Below, one piece after another: positions 31,851-43,019 of a stretch of 64,000 nt of DNA (within the stretch, counting starts at the first letter, position 1; each line of letters begins with the position of its first letter). The stretch spans positions 8,985,572-9,049,571 of the forward strand of contig OX388325.1 of the NCBI GenBank assembly GCA_947579605.1. Reading direction: 5' to 3'. Source of the stretch: Athripsodes cinereus. Lineage: Eukaryota; Arthropoda; Insecta; Trichoptera; Leptoceridae. The notes beneath the pieces are model-generated. The model did no database searches. It had not been told where the DNA came from and saw only the letters and a program-made list of their open reading frames with translations. Made by a program: the position numbers and the translations under genes.

Positions 31851-32087
31851 ATTTTGTAGAACTCCATAATTTAATTGATATAATGAAAACAAAATTGTTT
31901 TAAGGTTTTACTATGATTTGTTTGTTAAATAAGTTACCAGGTTTCGACCTATGAGGTCGAGTTTGAGGTTGAGTTTGACAATGACCTCATAGGTCGAAAC
32001 CTGGTAACTTATTTAACAAACAAATCATAGTAAAACCTAAAAACAATTTTGTTTTCATTATATCAATATAATGGAGTTTTACAAAAT
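31851..32087. repeat. Large inverted repeat of Penelope-like terminal sequence
   Basis: The arms 31851-31958 and 31983-32087 pair over about 105 bp with very few mismatches, around a 24-bp spacer. Shared blocks include CTATGATTTGTTTGTTAAAT, AAGTTACCAGG and GTTTCGACCTATGAGGTC. Each arm carries the hairpin GACCT...AGGTC next to GAAAC. Head-to-head terminal pieces of this sort occur in Penelope-like elements, whose terminal repeats contain hammerhead ribozymes (established knowledge). No reverse transcriptase ORF is nearby. Confidence 0.75.
31975..32010 (+). ncRNA. Hammerhead-like hairpin, Penelope-type, copy 2
   Basis: TTTGACAAT, stem GACCT/AGGTC (31983-31995), then GAAACCTGGTAAC. A mirror copy lies in the left arm (31934-31966, minus). 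Relative to the ribozyme core CUGANGA...GAAA, the first motif is UUGACAA, so the catalytic G is replaced. Confidence 0.45.
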
Positions 32088-32164
32088 CAACGTCGACTCA
32101 ATCAATCCATAATTTAATGTAAATAATAACAAAAAACTTTGTAGAGTTATACTGTGTACTTTTA

Positions 32165-32205
32165 TTCAGTGACCAGGTTTCGACATGTTATGTCTTTTTC
32201 AAACT
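32165..32205 (-). ncRNA. Hammerhead-like hairpin, Penelope-type, copy 3
   Basis: On the minus strand: TTTGAAAAA, stem GACAT/ATGTC (32182-32194), then GAAACCTGGTCAC. The stem differs from copies 1 and 2, but pairing is kept. Confidence 0.4.
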
Positions 32206-32229
32206 CAAAAGCAAAATTACAAGAGATGA

Positions 32230-32860
32230 CGATTTCTCGAATAAAAGACATTTCTACTCGTTTAGTTATATATGGAGAACTGGAAATACCTCAAGAAAAG
32301 TATAGACATTAATAAGGTATGACACAATTCTAATATAAATCACAATTGTTGAAGGGTGTTTGTGTTCACACTGTGAAAATTCATATTCAGTAATTTATAA
32401 ACAATCGTTTGGTATAAATAAACGAGTTTGAATAAATGTGGTGAAAATATAACAGTGTTTTGATTGTTTATAAATTAATAAATCACAATTATTGTCAGAG
32501 GTAAGTGATTAAACACTAACACCTATGGCATAATAGCAAAACAATTAATAATAATAAAACAATAATACAATGATAGTTCAGGAGTGATTCACTATTGTCA
32601 CATGAACCAGCTTCAGATCACATTACTATGATACAGCACAATACACAGTATGATGACAATATTAATAATGTGGATATCGCAGACGTGAATGAGTTGTGAT
32701 ATATGATAAGTCACCAACAAAATATTATTAATTTACAATACAATGACACGTACAGTTAAATTATTGAAAATCTATTCGTATATTTTTTAAAACATTTTGA
32801 CCTATTCTACTTTCTGTGATATAATTATGTTTGAAATGTTTTCTTTTATTATAATTATGT
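32230..32860. other. Unassigned AT-rich sequence
   Basis: No gene, TIR pair or known family was recognised. Confidence 0.3.
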
Positions 32861-32862
32861 TC

Positions 32863-32966
32863 ATTAATGAGAGAGACGTCATTCGTCTTATAAGACGAAA
32901 AAAGACTTATAAGACTTTGTCAAAGATTGACAATGTTCTTGTAAGACGAAAGACGTCTCTCCCAAT
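32863..32966. mobile_element. GAGAGACGTC hairpin element, copy 1
   Basis: The arms AGAGAGACGTCATTCGTCTT and GACGAAAGACGTCTCTC pair. The centre contains an extra duplicated AAGACTTATAAGAC. Its cleaner relative is at 55994-56066. Confidence 0.7.
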
Positions 32967-33424
32967 AAAGTACATAATATTAAAGTAGAAGGAAACATAT
33001 GTATTTTAATTTCGTTATGAAATTCTACTACTTAAACAGTGAATAATTATGTATACTTTGGTTTTGATGAATTTGTATTGATTGTATAATTTCATTTAGT
33101 TTTGGGTATCTGAATTTTTAATTTATTTAATATTGTAAAGTCTATCAAAGTACTGTAAAAGAAAACTGCCGTACCTATATTGTAAAAAATAATTAATAAA
33201 TTCTTAAATATTATTATGCAGAAATACCACCTAATTCTTGGATGTTTCAGGAGCCGGACGACTCCATGTTAATCTGAATTTACTGTCAGACAGTTTTTGG
33301 ACAGGCTTGGGGTTCACCTTTAGGATTCCGCCCATCTCCTGTCCATATTTGAAGATATTTGATAACGATAAAAAATATTAAAACTACGAGAAAAGGACAA
33401 AATAAATATTGTTCTGTAGAGATG

Positions 33425-33645
33425 ACAGTAAAAAAACAGGTCTCTTAAGCTTTTAGTAAGTTTTCCAGCATATTATAAAGGGTAATGTTTGCATTTTCAA
33501 TTCAGAATGCAAAAACCTGAAGTCGTAGCTTTCATTGACACAGGGAGGACGACTTGCATATTCATTACATGCAGTGAGCCCGCTGGCTATCCCACTTGTG
33601 GGAAATGCGGTGATGGTATGAAAAATAAATGAATTAAATAAATAA
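33425..33645 (+). repeat. Family A repeat
   Basis: GTTTGCATTTTCAATTCAGA, GACGACTTGCATATTCATTA, CATGCAGTGAGCCCGCTGGC and CCCACTTGTGGGAAATGCGG. A good-quality, nearly full-length copy. Confidence 0.75.
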
Positions 33646-34221
33646 CAATAATACGACTTAATATTTGACCCGACGACATTTCTTTGTTTGCTAATGGATA
33701 ATATTGTAATACGTAACAAATAATAAGTAGATATAGGTAAGTAATTACATTTATTATAATTATTTAGGTAGGTACTCATATCGGACAACAATTTCTTATT
33801 TAAGTAATAATTATAATTGGAGTCACAGGTCAGTTTCCTGTTGACACACATTAGTATTATTCATAACACGGAATTAGTAATACCGTTACAATTTATAATA
33901 TACATTTTTATGACAATGTCGCCTATTTTTTATTGACTGATCCTGAATAATTACAATAATTCAATTTTCGGGTGTCAGTTAAACCAAGTGAAAACAATTG
34001 AAACTAAGTGAAAACAATTGAAATTTTCTTCATAAATTTCATTCATTACGATTTGTCTCAATTTTAAGTGATTACTTTAATAGTTGGTTCCTCCTGGTAA
34101 TACATGATTGTACTGGTAATCAATGAGATTTTCATCAGTTTACTTTCTGATATAATGTACATCTGTTGCTAGGTAATCTATATGCAAAAGTATACATTTT
34201 AAAGTGAGTTACAATCTATTA

Positions 34222-34742
34222 TGGGGTGTTCACATTTGGCGAATTTCAAAATATAACGCCAGGCGAAAAAACAAAATTCGCCGTACGCCCATTGATCGTC
34301 ACACCTGTTCACACAGTCCACCGATTTAGAAACGATCTGTCAGATGCGCTTTGATTTTGACACTGTTTTCAAAATGGCGTCAAGATGGAGATCGCGAAGT
34401 GTTTATTTTTAGTCGAAAATGTTATAGTAGATGTTATAAGGCGCCTTTTAATTAAGGAAACAAACGCCACAAACCAACAACAAAGATAACAGCTGTCACG
34501 AAGCGGGAAACATTGTAAAATTTATAGGTTATAAAGTCTTTACACTAGATACGAACGCCGCGCACATCTGCGCATGCGCGAATCGTTCAATTGGCCGAAA
34601 ATGTTGGAAGGTGGTCAACTCGAGACGATATCGTTTCTACTGGTTTTTATCGTTTCAGACTAGCTGTCATTTTGTTCACACGGTTCAAATGGCTGGCGAT
34701 ATTTTGGTGCCTGGCGATATTCGCCAAAGTGAGAACACCACA
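34222..34742. mobile_element. PIF/Harbinger-type MITE, copy 2 (521 bp)
   Basis: It has the same ends as copy 1, flanked by TTA at 34219-34221 and 34743-34745. A 14-bp deletion near the left end (loss of the TATCGCCATCCGAA stretch) distinguishes it from copy 1. Confidence 0.85.
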
Positions 34743-34749
34743 TTAGGAT

Positions 34750-36520
34750 GGTCTGCAATAAGCTTGAGTTTTCTTCTACATTTCTTCCCGACTTTTTCCA
34801 ATTTTAAAAATAATAGAACAGAAAAAAATTTATCACTGTTTTTACTTATAACCTCTATCTAAGCATAGTAAACGAAGCCACGAAAACTCAATTTGAAATG
34901 CATCATCATCAGTTCTTTTATATTGTTGAACATACGCCTCCTTTTCATATTTCTACAAATCTCTGTTTTGGTCAGTCAGACTGCATCCAATCATTACCGC
35001 TACTCGCTGTACATCATCAGAATACATGGCCTAGGATGGGCAGTCATCCTGGATTCTGTAGAACCATCCCGTATTCCAAAAATCGATAAAAGTCCAATAA
35101 ATTGTCCCGCTTCCCAAAACTTCTTTTTTTCTTTAACTGGTTGCCATTTCAAAACCTTCATTGTCATAAATTGTGGCAGGTATCAAAAGTTTCTACCGAT
35201 GAAAAAGACTGGTTACACCATATATAATTTATCATATAAAAATGGTTCAAAACAACCGCATAATTTATCTGACAACAATATTCGCTAATCTATACTGTGT
35301 CTTATGCTAATCAGCTAATGCAATCTACAAAATGTTTGATATCCTTTTTATTCGTTCTTATAAATCCTTCCAGTTGCCACCCATACTCAACTGATTCTGA
35401 GAAGGACGTATCCTTCACATAAACTACAGACAGGTGGTTATTTTTGCTGATTTAAGATTAAGGCTAGGTACTTCATTGTAATACAATTTTCATAATTATT
35501 ATTATAGAAAAAAAAATCAAAAGAAATAGTTATTTTATTTAGTGTGAATTTTTACACCTGTATTTTTATTTTAAACAAGGAATAACTTTTAACCCAACCG
35601 TTATATCTTTCCAAGCGATACAAACATACGAAACTCAGAAAAAGAGATTAGCGTTGTTACGACTTGTTTGTTTGGCTAAAATTATTCCCAGCGCTGTCAA
35701 TTTTAATCGGCACATTCTATTTTTTGCCGGAGTCTTCACGAAACAAATACATCTGCAAGGAAATTCTAATTGTCTTCAGTCGTTCAAAAATCTTTCTCAA
35801 GATGGTTGCTGTTAGTTGACATATTATATGCTTATCAAGGGAGGGATTCTCAACACTTAGTCCTGGATGTTTCAAGAATATAATAATTATGTTCTCTTAC
35901 CATCCATAGTCAGTCTATGTCATATAGTCTACAGACATGCTCGACAGATGTCGAATACAATGGGATTGGTGAAAGTAGCATGGGTAAAGTACACTAAACT
36001 AGACTAAGCCGATTCATAAGCATCGGGACACATCTTCTGTTTCCTACTAAAGGGTGTTTGCACAATCTATATATTATTGTTTGTACACATGAGGTATCAG
36101 TTGAGTAATCTTAATCTATCTCTTTCAGTATAGAATGGCATGCTTTCTCGATCAGTGCATTAGTACGGTACATTAAGACAACAATTAGGTAGACACTGCC
36201 GCCCACCTATCGTCATTCTCCGAGTAAGTATTTGTTCACCAAGCAACCAGCGCAGAGAGAATAGTACATCAAGGATCTGATACGATTACTGCGCTTGCAC
36301 CACCAAGATACCATATAAAGAATCCTGTCGGAGCGGTTTGGTTTGGTTTGTCACCATAATCGGGATAGTAATAAAGTTGTCTGTTCGTATGTAAATGTGT
36401 TTCTACGATTACAACTTTATATATTCCATAATTAAGAAATGCAGAGGTAAAATAAAACATGATGTCATCTTCTGGGTAGTTTTTAGCCAAAAAACAGTAC
36501 ATGTATCTTACAGAGATACT
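34750..36520. other. Unassigned intronic sequence
   Basis: ORFs at 34893-35288 and 36269-36541 have no recognisable domain and unlikely composition. No TIRs were identified. Confidence 0.35.
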
Positions 36521-36791
36521 TATGACATATCGTCGCTGCATATTTATTTATTTATTTATTAAATAAACGGCTAATGCCTTTTACAAACATAAAATATAAT
36601 AAAACAGAACAAAAAAATACACATTTCACATTAAATCCAAATAGGCTAATAAAAAACAAACCATGTAAAAAATAGCTTAATAGCAAAACAAGACAATACA
36701 TATTGCCATTTTAAAAAAAGTATGCACTTAATAATAAAAGTAATAATCTACATATAGTTATAAGTAGGTATCTAATAATAAAAAGTAATAA

Positions 36792-37040
36792 TAATTCAAA
36801 AAGGGACATGTGAATTCATAAATGTTTTGACATTTCTAGAATAAACCGCTTATAATGATATAATAACCATTTTATAAGGTGATTCTTAGTATCAAATATT
36901 AAAATTCAATACTTAAAGAATAATATCACATGACAATAAAAAGTCCAAACTACAATTTATTTTAATGCGTTAATGAACAGTTTTAAAAGATTATGCCTAA
37001 ATAAAAATGTGCGCACATGTCTCTTTTTGAATATGCAATG
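36792..37040. mobile_element. MITE family C, copy 1 (about 248 bp)
   Basis: Ends ATTCAAAAAGGGACATGTG (left) and CACATGTCTCTTTTTGAAT (right) form TIRs. The interior (ATAAACCGCTTATAATGATA, GTCCAAACTACAATTTA) matches 55726-55973 in inverse orientation. Confidence 0.75.
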
Positions 37041-37084
37041 AGGATATTATAGATTATACGACACCATAGACAATAAGTATAAAC

Positions 37085-37530
37085 CAGGGATGTTGCGGAT
37101 GTCGATTTTTACACATCCGCGGATGTGAATGCGGATGCGGATGTTTAAGATGTTATAAAAAAAAAGTAGGAACTATCTTAGTTGGTAGGCCCCACTGTCA
37201 AATATGTGACGAAATTTTTGCTGCAATAATATTATGGATTTTTTGGCGAAATATTTTTATTCTTCTTTGTTATTTGCAAAAATAAAATAAAACCAGCAAA
37301 AATAAAAATGCGTCGGATCTTGTCACCATTATTTTCGTTCCCATTGGTTAATGTCAAGTGCAAACGGCACGCGCCATTCGCCGGCCCCGCCCCATTTCTT
37401 TCTTGTCGCAAATTGTCTTGCATCCGCATGAACATCCGCATCGATTATTGCGGATGCGGATGCAGATGTCCAAATACATGCGGAAGCTCCGCATTTGCGG
37501 ATGCGGATGCGAATATTCGCAACATCCCTG
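37085..37530. mobile_element. hAT MITE with GCGGATGC motifs, copy 1 (446 bp)
   Basis: TIRs start CAGGGATGTTGCGGATGTCG (left) and CAGGGATGTTGCGAATATTC (right, reverse complement). A perfect 8-bp duplication, GTATAAAC (37077-37084 and 37531-37538), flanks it, as expected for hAT. The sub-terminal regions are arrays of GCGGATGCGGATG and its complement. There is no transposase ORF. Confidence 0.92.
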
Positions 37531-38290
37531 GTATAAACTATTCAGGATGGGTTGCATACCAAATCGCTGAATTGAACAAGTCAAATGTCTACAAGGGAAG
37601 ATTTATTGAATATTTGCCTTTTACAGGGCACCCTAAAACTTATAAAATATTCTTTCCCGGGGATATCAAGGGACTGATTTATTATTTATTTATTGTACAA
37701 AAGAAACAATGAACAACATTACAGTAAAAAAAACCTTTTCGCTATCATTGTACGTACCTTAACAGTAAACAATCAAAACAATAATAAAATATAACACAAA
37801 AATACAGACACATAGAAATTCTATGAAACAAATATACAAGAAAAAGGAATATTGACCACATATTATATCTGCGTGTGTCAATTTATTTACTTATTTTGGA
37901 CAATATGTATATTAATTTGATGTTCATTTCCTGAGCGGAGCCAAGTAAAATTACTAGTATACCTAACAATAATGAAAAGTACAAAATCTTAACTTATAAG
38001 TTATAGAACCACTTTGTTTTAGGTATGTTTGTAAGAAATAAACTTAATATTACGTTGGTTTGGTAGGTACTTGTAGTTGAACAACTTGTCAATAAATTGC
38101 GTTCAACAGCTGCTGTTCGATGAATCAATCCTTTTATGAATTGACGATATTAGTATTGAATGAAATAGTAATTACCTACATAGCTTATTAAGCTAAATTT
38201 CAATATAATTTGTAAGAAAGTTGTTAAACGTGCATTATACCTACTTATTACTAGTAAATATGATATAGAAGAAGATATATATAGATATAT

Positions 38291-38991
38291 AGAAGAAGAG
38301 AGCTTAAAACTTGGACTACGTATCAACCGCAGCAAAACCAAGGTTATGTTAATCGATCGACAGGGAGTGCTTGATGAGTCAGTGCAACTCAGAGACCTAG
38401 AAGTCATAAAAGAGTTTGTTTACCTAGGCTCGCTTATAAATGACAGTGGTACATGCGAAAAAGAAATACGCAGAAGAATCCAGATGGCTAAAGGTGCCAT
38501 GACAAACTTGGACAAGATATGGAAAAATAGAAACATAAGTTTACCTACGAAGATCAGACTGGTAAAGTCACTAGTATTTTCCATATTCTTGTATGCAGCC
38601 GAAACCTGGACAATCAAATCTCGAGAACGTGCTAGAATAGATGCCTTCGAAATGTGGTGCTGGAGGCGTCTGCTGCGCATACCGTGGACAGCACATAGAA
38701 CAAATTCGTCCGTTCTCGAAGAACTGAATATAAAGGAACGGTTGTCCACCATATGCATGCGCCGTGTCCTGCAGTACTTTGGGCACATCGCATGGAGAGG
38801 ACCAGACAACCTGGAGAGACTTATTTTGACTGGAAGTGTGGAGGGCAATAGAGCTAGGGGGCGCGCACCAATGAGATGGAGTGAGCAGGTGAAGGGGGCT
38901 ACGGGGGAGGACCTTGCATGAGGCGCTGCGAAGAGCGGAAGATCGAAATCGCTGGAAGCATTTTGTGCACACCTATACAAATGATGGTCAC
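38291..38991 (+). pseudogene. 5'-truncated RTE-clade retroposon ORF, frameshifted near its end
   Basis: The C-terminal part of an endonuclease/reverse transcriptase: SLKLGLRINRSKTKVM, EFVYLGSLINDSG, KIRLVKSLVFSIFLYAAETW, DAFEMWCWRRLLRIPWT and RVLQYFGHIAWRG are all typical of the region after the RT catalytic core in RTE-like proteins. The frame stays open from about 38291 to a TGA at 38922. A one-base shift near 38905 then leads to HEALRRAEDRNRWKHF and the natural stop near 38991, followed by a (GAAA)n tail. The endonuclease and catalytic palm are missing. The good preservation suggests a fairly recent insertion. Confidence 0.8.
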
Positions 38992-39039
38992 GATCCTCAG
39001 CACTGAGGGACCGACAACAAAGAAAGAAAGAAGAATTAC

Positions 39040-39415
39040 CCCTGGGGGTCCACCTTGACCACTTTGGGAATCACTGGTATAGATAGGCAAATAGATAAAT
39101 ACATTTTTATTTTACACTAATCAAAAACATTTACACTTTATATTCTTCTAAAATATACCTACGTGAGCTGTGCGTCAAAACTTTCCCAAGCTAAATATTT
39201 CGCACAATGCAGTAGGTATATCAAATATGTGCCTAGTATTCGCAGTCTGCCTCGTTTTACGCTCAATCACATCTCCTGTGGCGCGGAGAGAGTGTCGTGC
39301 AGCATGCGGTTAGCATTAAATGTCTGTAACAGTAATTAAAACCTAATTAAGACTAGAACTTTACCATTACTTAATCCAATTTACTTCTAATTGTTTCAAC
39401 GATCATACAACGAGC
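39040..39415. other. Unassigned
   Basis: No family or gene was recognised. A moderately GC-rich part near 39240-39310 (CTCCTGTGGCGCGGAGAGAG) has no ORF. Confidence 0.3.
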
Positions 39416-39417
39416 CA

Positions 39418-39430
39418 TAGACACACACAC

Positions 39431-39465
<35 letters not shown>
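39418..39465. repeat. (CA)n microsatellite
   Basis: A run of about 47 bases of AC/CA with one CCT interruption. Confidence 0.95.
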
Positions 39466-39466
<1 letters not shown>

Positions 39467-39790
39467 TGCACTAATTATTATTACTTACGACTGTATGTAC
39501 TCGCAAAAAATACAACATTTTAACTAGGCTACCCAGCCATGACTAAAATTAATCCTAATTAAATGAAAACCTTATTCACAAAACAAAATTGTCTTTAATT
39601 TCTATGTGTTTTCATTTGTTTTCATTATTTTTAATAATCTTGTAATATTTATGTTGTGTGGTTAGCCCCAATACAGGTGCATTATTGTACCTAGTGGGGC
39701 AGCAACACCAGCACTTTGTTAATTACCAGATAATAATGTATCATTTACTAATACGTGCAAATGTTTTTCTACGAATAAAGAAATTTGAAT

Positions 39791-40271
39791 CAGGGATGTT
39801 GCGGATGTCGATTTTTACATATCCGCGGATGTGAATGCGGATGCGGATTTTTGAAGGCTCACATCCGCGGATGCGGATGTTCAAGATGTTATAGAAAAAA
39901 TTAGGAACTATCTTAGTTGGTAGGCCCCACTGTCAAATATGTGACGAAATTGTTGCTACAATAATATGATGGTTTTTTTGGCGAAATATTTTTTTTCTTC
40001 TTTGTTATTTGCAAAAATAAAATAAAACCGGCAAAAATAAAAACGCTTCGGATCTTGTCACCAATTTTTTCGTTCCCATTGGTTAATGTCAAGTGCGAAC
40101 GGCACGCGCCATTCGCCGACCCCGCCCCATTTCTTTCTTGTCGCAAATTGTCTTACATCCGCATCCGCATGAACATCCGCATCGATTATTGCGGATGCGG
40201 ATGCAGATGTCCAAATACATGCGGAAGCTCCGCATTTGCGGATGCGGATGCGAATATTCGCAACATCCCTG
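39791..40271. mobile_element. hAT MITE with GCGGATGC motifs, copy 2 (481 bp)
   Basis: Same ends as copy 1, with a perfect 8-bp duplication ATTTGAAT (39783-39790 and 40272-40279). It is longer because of an extra sub-terminal block, GCTCACATCCGCGGATGCGG, near the left end. Confidence 0.92.
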
Positions 40272-40284
40272 ATTTGAATCTGTT

Positions 40285-41200
40285 CTATGGTGCACCAACT
40301 CAATAATATACCGAATAATCAAATTTCGACATGTGTAAGGAATAATAATATGCTTTAGTAAATAAATATTAACCACATTTTTTTTATTTTTGAAACACTC
40401 TAGATAATTCGTTCCAGTTAATCCTACTCATCTATAGTCAACCCATTTGAATAGGTATTAACTAGGTAGGTTCTAAATCAATAATATGATTAACATCCAC
40501 ACTTTTTAGTACGTAAAATTCAGTCGCTGACATCTAACTGTTTCAAAGATTCATAAAAATAAATAAATATTAGTAAGACGTAAAGTTGGAACAATACTAA
40601 TCTCTGTATATGAGAAAGATGTTAGTTAATTAGGTCTAAAAGTAGGAATAGCATTTATTCCTTGTTCGTGGATTCGGCTGTTAGACTGATCATTGAGATA
40701 AAAGCTAAATGCTATCAAGTCTAATTAATTAAACCTGATAATGTGTAGTCTGTATTGTGATACGTATTTTTTTCATAATTCCGTGAGAGACGTCGAGACG
40801 GTATGGATAAATATATTATAAATAAAAGATAAATAATCCATTATTGAGTGAATATAATTATTTCCCTGATCATTTCAGCAATTTTGCAAGAGACATGAAA
40901 AAGGCAGGCACTTGTAAAACATCGTGCACGGGATATTTAGCAACTGTGATTCTTATAAGTATAATGTAGGTGTACCTCGCCCCTATTGTAAACGTCTTGA
41001 ATTTTAACAGCGCAAAGAGGATATACCTACTAATAAACTAGCTGCATTTAAGGAACATACGAATGGGGAATATGCATGTGTGAGGAATATGAATAAATGT
41101 TATCAATTTATATTAATAAATATACGCTGATCACGAATATTCTAATAAGAAACCATAAAATAAAACTTTTCATTCATTATTTTCATTTTAAAAATCCATA
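40285..41200. other. Unassigned AT-rich sequence
   Basis: No gene, TIR pair or known family was recognised. Confidence 0.3.
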
Positions 41201-41204
41201 TTTT

Positions 41205-41275
41205 CTGTTTCTTACATGCAGCTGGTCTGCTGGTTACCCCAATTGATGGATATGCCGTGATGGTAAAGTAGTAGT
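41205..41275 (+). repeat. Family A repeat, 3' part
   Basis: TTACATGCAGCTGGTCTGCT, then GGTTACCCC and GGATATGCCGTGATGG. Confidence 0.7.
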
Positions 41276-41604
41276 ATTTTCTGTTATTAAATTAGTCCGG
41301 TGTGACGTCGCTAGGCGCTATTTTGTATTGCCACACATTTCACTCTTATAGTACAGTTTGTAGCGCCTGATATTGTCAAACGCTGCTCCGCAACGAGTGA
41401 ACCTTTTTGCGGCGAAGTGCGAAAATTGCTTTTTTAAATGGTGATAAAAACCTTAAAAAGGCACATTTAAAAATATAAAAAGAACCATAATTTTTCTAAT
41501 TTTCTGTAATATTTTTTGGGTTGCAAATTTTTTTTTGTGAAGTTCCCCATTGCCTTCTTCGTGCCAATAAAAAATAAGACATTGAGGATGGGTCGCATAT
41601 CAGA

Positions 41605-42203
41605 TTACATGAAAATTCTTCGAAATACAATTGTTCGAATTTACATTTATTCGAATTAGCAAATCTTCGAATAACATTTGTTCGACTATCAACTATTCGA
41701 ATTACAATTAATAGAAAGTGAATTGTTCGACTAACATTTGTTAGAAAGCCCTATTCTTCGAATCATTTTGTATAAACCTAAATTAATTTTATTTTGATCT
41801 TTAAAAGGTCATATTGACACGATTACATATATGTATTACGTTTCATATGAGTATAAAACTCCAGCCATACCTCATCTAACTGTGGACGAGTTCATATGGA
41901 ACAAATGCTATTTTAGTGTCCTAAGAAAATGAGGCGATTGCTTTCATATCTAATTATAAATAAATATTAAATTATTTTTCCTTTCTCTGAAAATAGGAGC
42001 AATTATTTGCCTTGATAATAAAATTAAACGTATACTTCCATGGACAGGAAGTAAAAATTCGAACAATTGTGTTTTCTGATAATTGTGGATTCGAATAATA
42101 GTAATTCGAATAATTGCCATTCGAAAAAAAGCAAATTCGAACAAATGTTTTTTCGAATAATTGTAAATTCGAATAATTGTAATTCGAATAATTTTCCTGT
42201 CAC
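41605..42203. mobile_element. MULE-like element built of TTCGAA repeats (599 bp)
   Basis: Flanked by an exact 11-bp direct repeat, CGCATATCAGA (41594-41604 and 42204-42214). Long imperfect inverted repeats of about 150 bp start TTACATGAAAATTCTTCGAA and, on the other side in reverse complement, TGACAGGAAAATTATTCGAA. Both arms are made of repeated units of about 14-15 bp of the form TTCGAATTACAATTA, roughly ten per arm. There is no transposase ORF. The 9-11-bp duplication and long TIRs fit Mutator-like elements (inference). Confidence 0.8.
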
Positions 42204-42314
42204 CGCATATCAGACACCGTCATCATTGCTAAATTGTGGACATCAAAAATATAATATAATTATCTTAATTATAAATACAACACTGCTTTAGTATATCCAC
42301 TGTGACACAAGTCA

Positions 42315-42341
42315 ATCAATTAATTAATTAATTAATTAATT
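42315..42341. repeat. (AATT)n microsatellite
   Basis: Seven tandem AATT units. Confidence 0.95.
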
Positions 42342-42449
42342 CAACATGAACTTCCACCAAGAAACGCCGGTTGAAAATATCAACTTTATAATAAGTAATT
42401 ATACTTTTTTGAAATTCAAATAACCAACTACTACTAATATATCATCGCA

Positions 42450-42680
42450 GAATATTCGACAAATGGGGTAAACAGCGGAGTAACTGCAAGTAATAAATAT
42501 GCAGATTGTCTTCCCCATGAAATAAAAAAAGTAAGACATTCGGGATGAGTGACATGTCTCATTACTGCTGCATTGTAGACGTAGATTTTCTTACACGTGA
42601 GGTTTTACGAACAATCTACCTGGCTTTTACAGTGGGACACTGGAAAACTTACAGAAAAGAGTGGAGGATATATTATTCTT
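42450..42680 (-). repeat. Family A repeat
   Basis: In reverse orientation it shows GTAAGACATTCGGGATGAGT, TGACATGTCTCATTACTGC and GGCTTTTACAGTGGGACACT. Diverged but nearly full length. Confidence 0.65.
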
Positions 42681-42689
42681 TACTAATTA

Positions 42690-43015
42690 TTAATTATACT
42701 TTGTTGGTGATTTTATTTTGATTTCTAGTATTTTGGGATTTCTTATTTTTAAATTTACTTTGACTTTTTTTTAGAAAATTTTAACTTTTGCTTTTTTTCT
42801 CAAGACTAATGAGACTGAAAGACTGATTTCTGGTATTTTGGGATTTTTTATTTTTAAATTTACTTTTGACTTTTTTTTAGAAAATTTTAACTTTTGCTTT
42901 TTTTCTCAAGACAGACATTTCTGGTCCACATGTTGAGTGTATTAATTGTTTATATGTTATGTTATGACTGTTTGATTCTTTAATATTGTAAAAAATAAAT
43001 AAAAAAAAAAACTTA
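42690..43015 (+). repeat. Retroposon 3' end (family B) with internal 105-bp tandem duplication
   Basis: ATTTCTAGTATTTTGGGATT at 42721 recurs at 42826 as ATTTCTGGTATTTTGGGATT, giving two units of 105 bp. It is followed by GTATTAATTGTTTATATGTT and an A-rich tail. An unduplicated inverted relative lies at 56790-57045. Confidence 0.8.
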
Positions 43016-43019
43016 ATAA

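Noticed and set aside
34893..35288. Plus-strand ORF of 131 codons next to the Harbinger MITE
   Set aside because: No domain, no splice context and overlapping ORFs in other frames. Not supported as a gene.
36269..36541. Minus-strand ORF of 90 codons
   Set aside because: No recognisable domain, no splice sites fitting the host gene, and AT-rich codon use like the surrounding non-coding DNA.
37308..37712. ORFs over the GCGGATGC element
   Set aside because: Cys/Gly/Asp-rich translations come from the repeated GCGGATGC motif of a hAT MITE and cross its boundary into flanking DNA.
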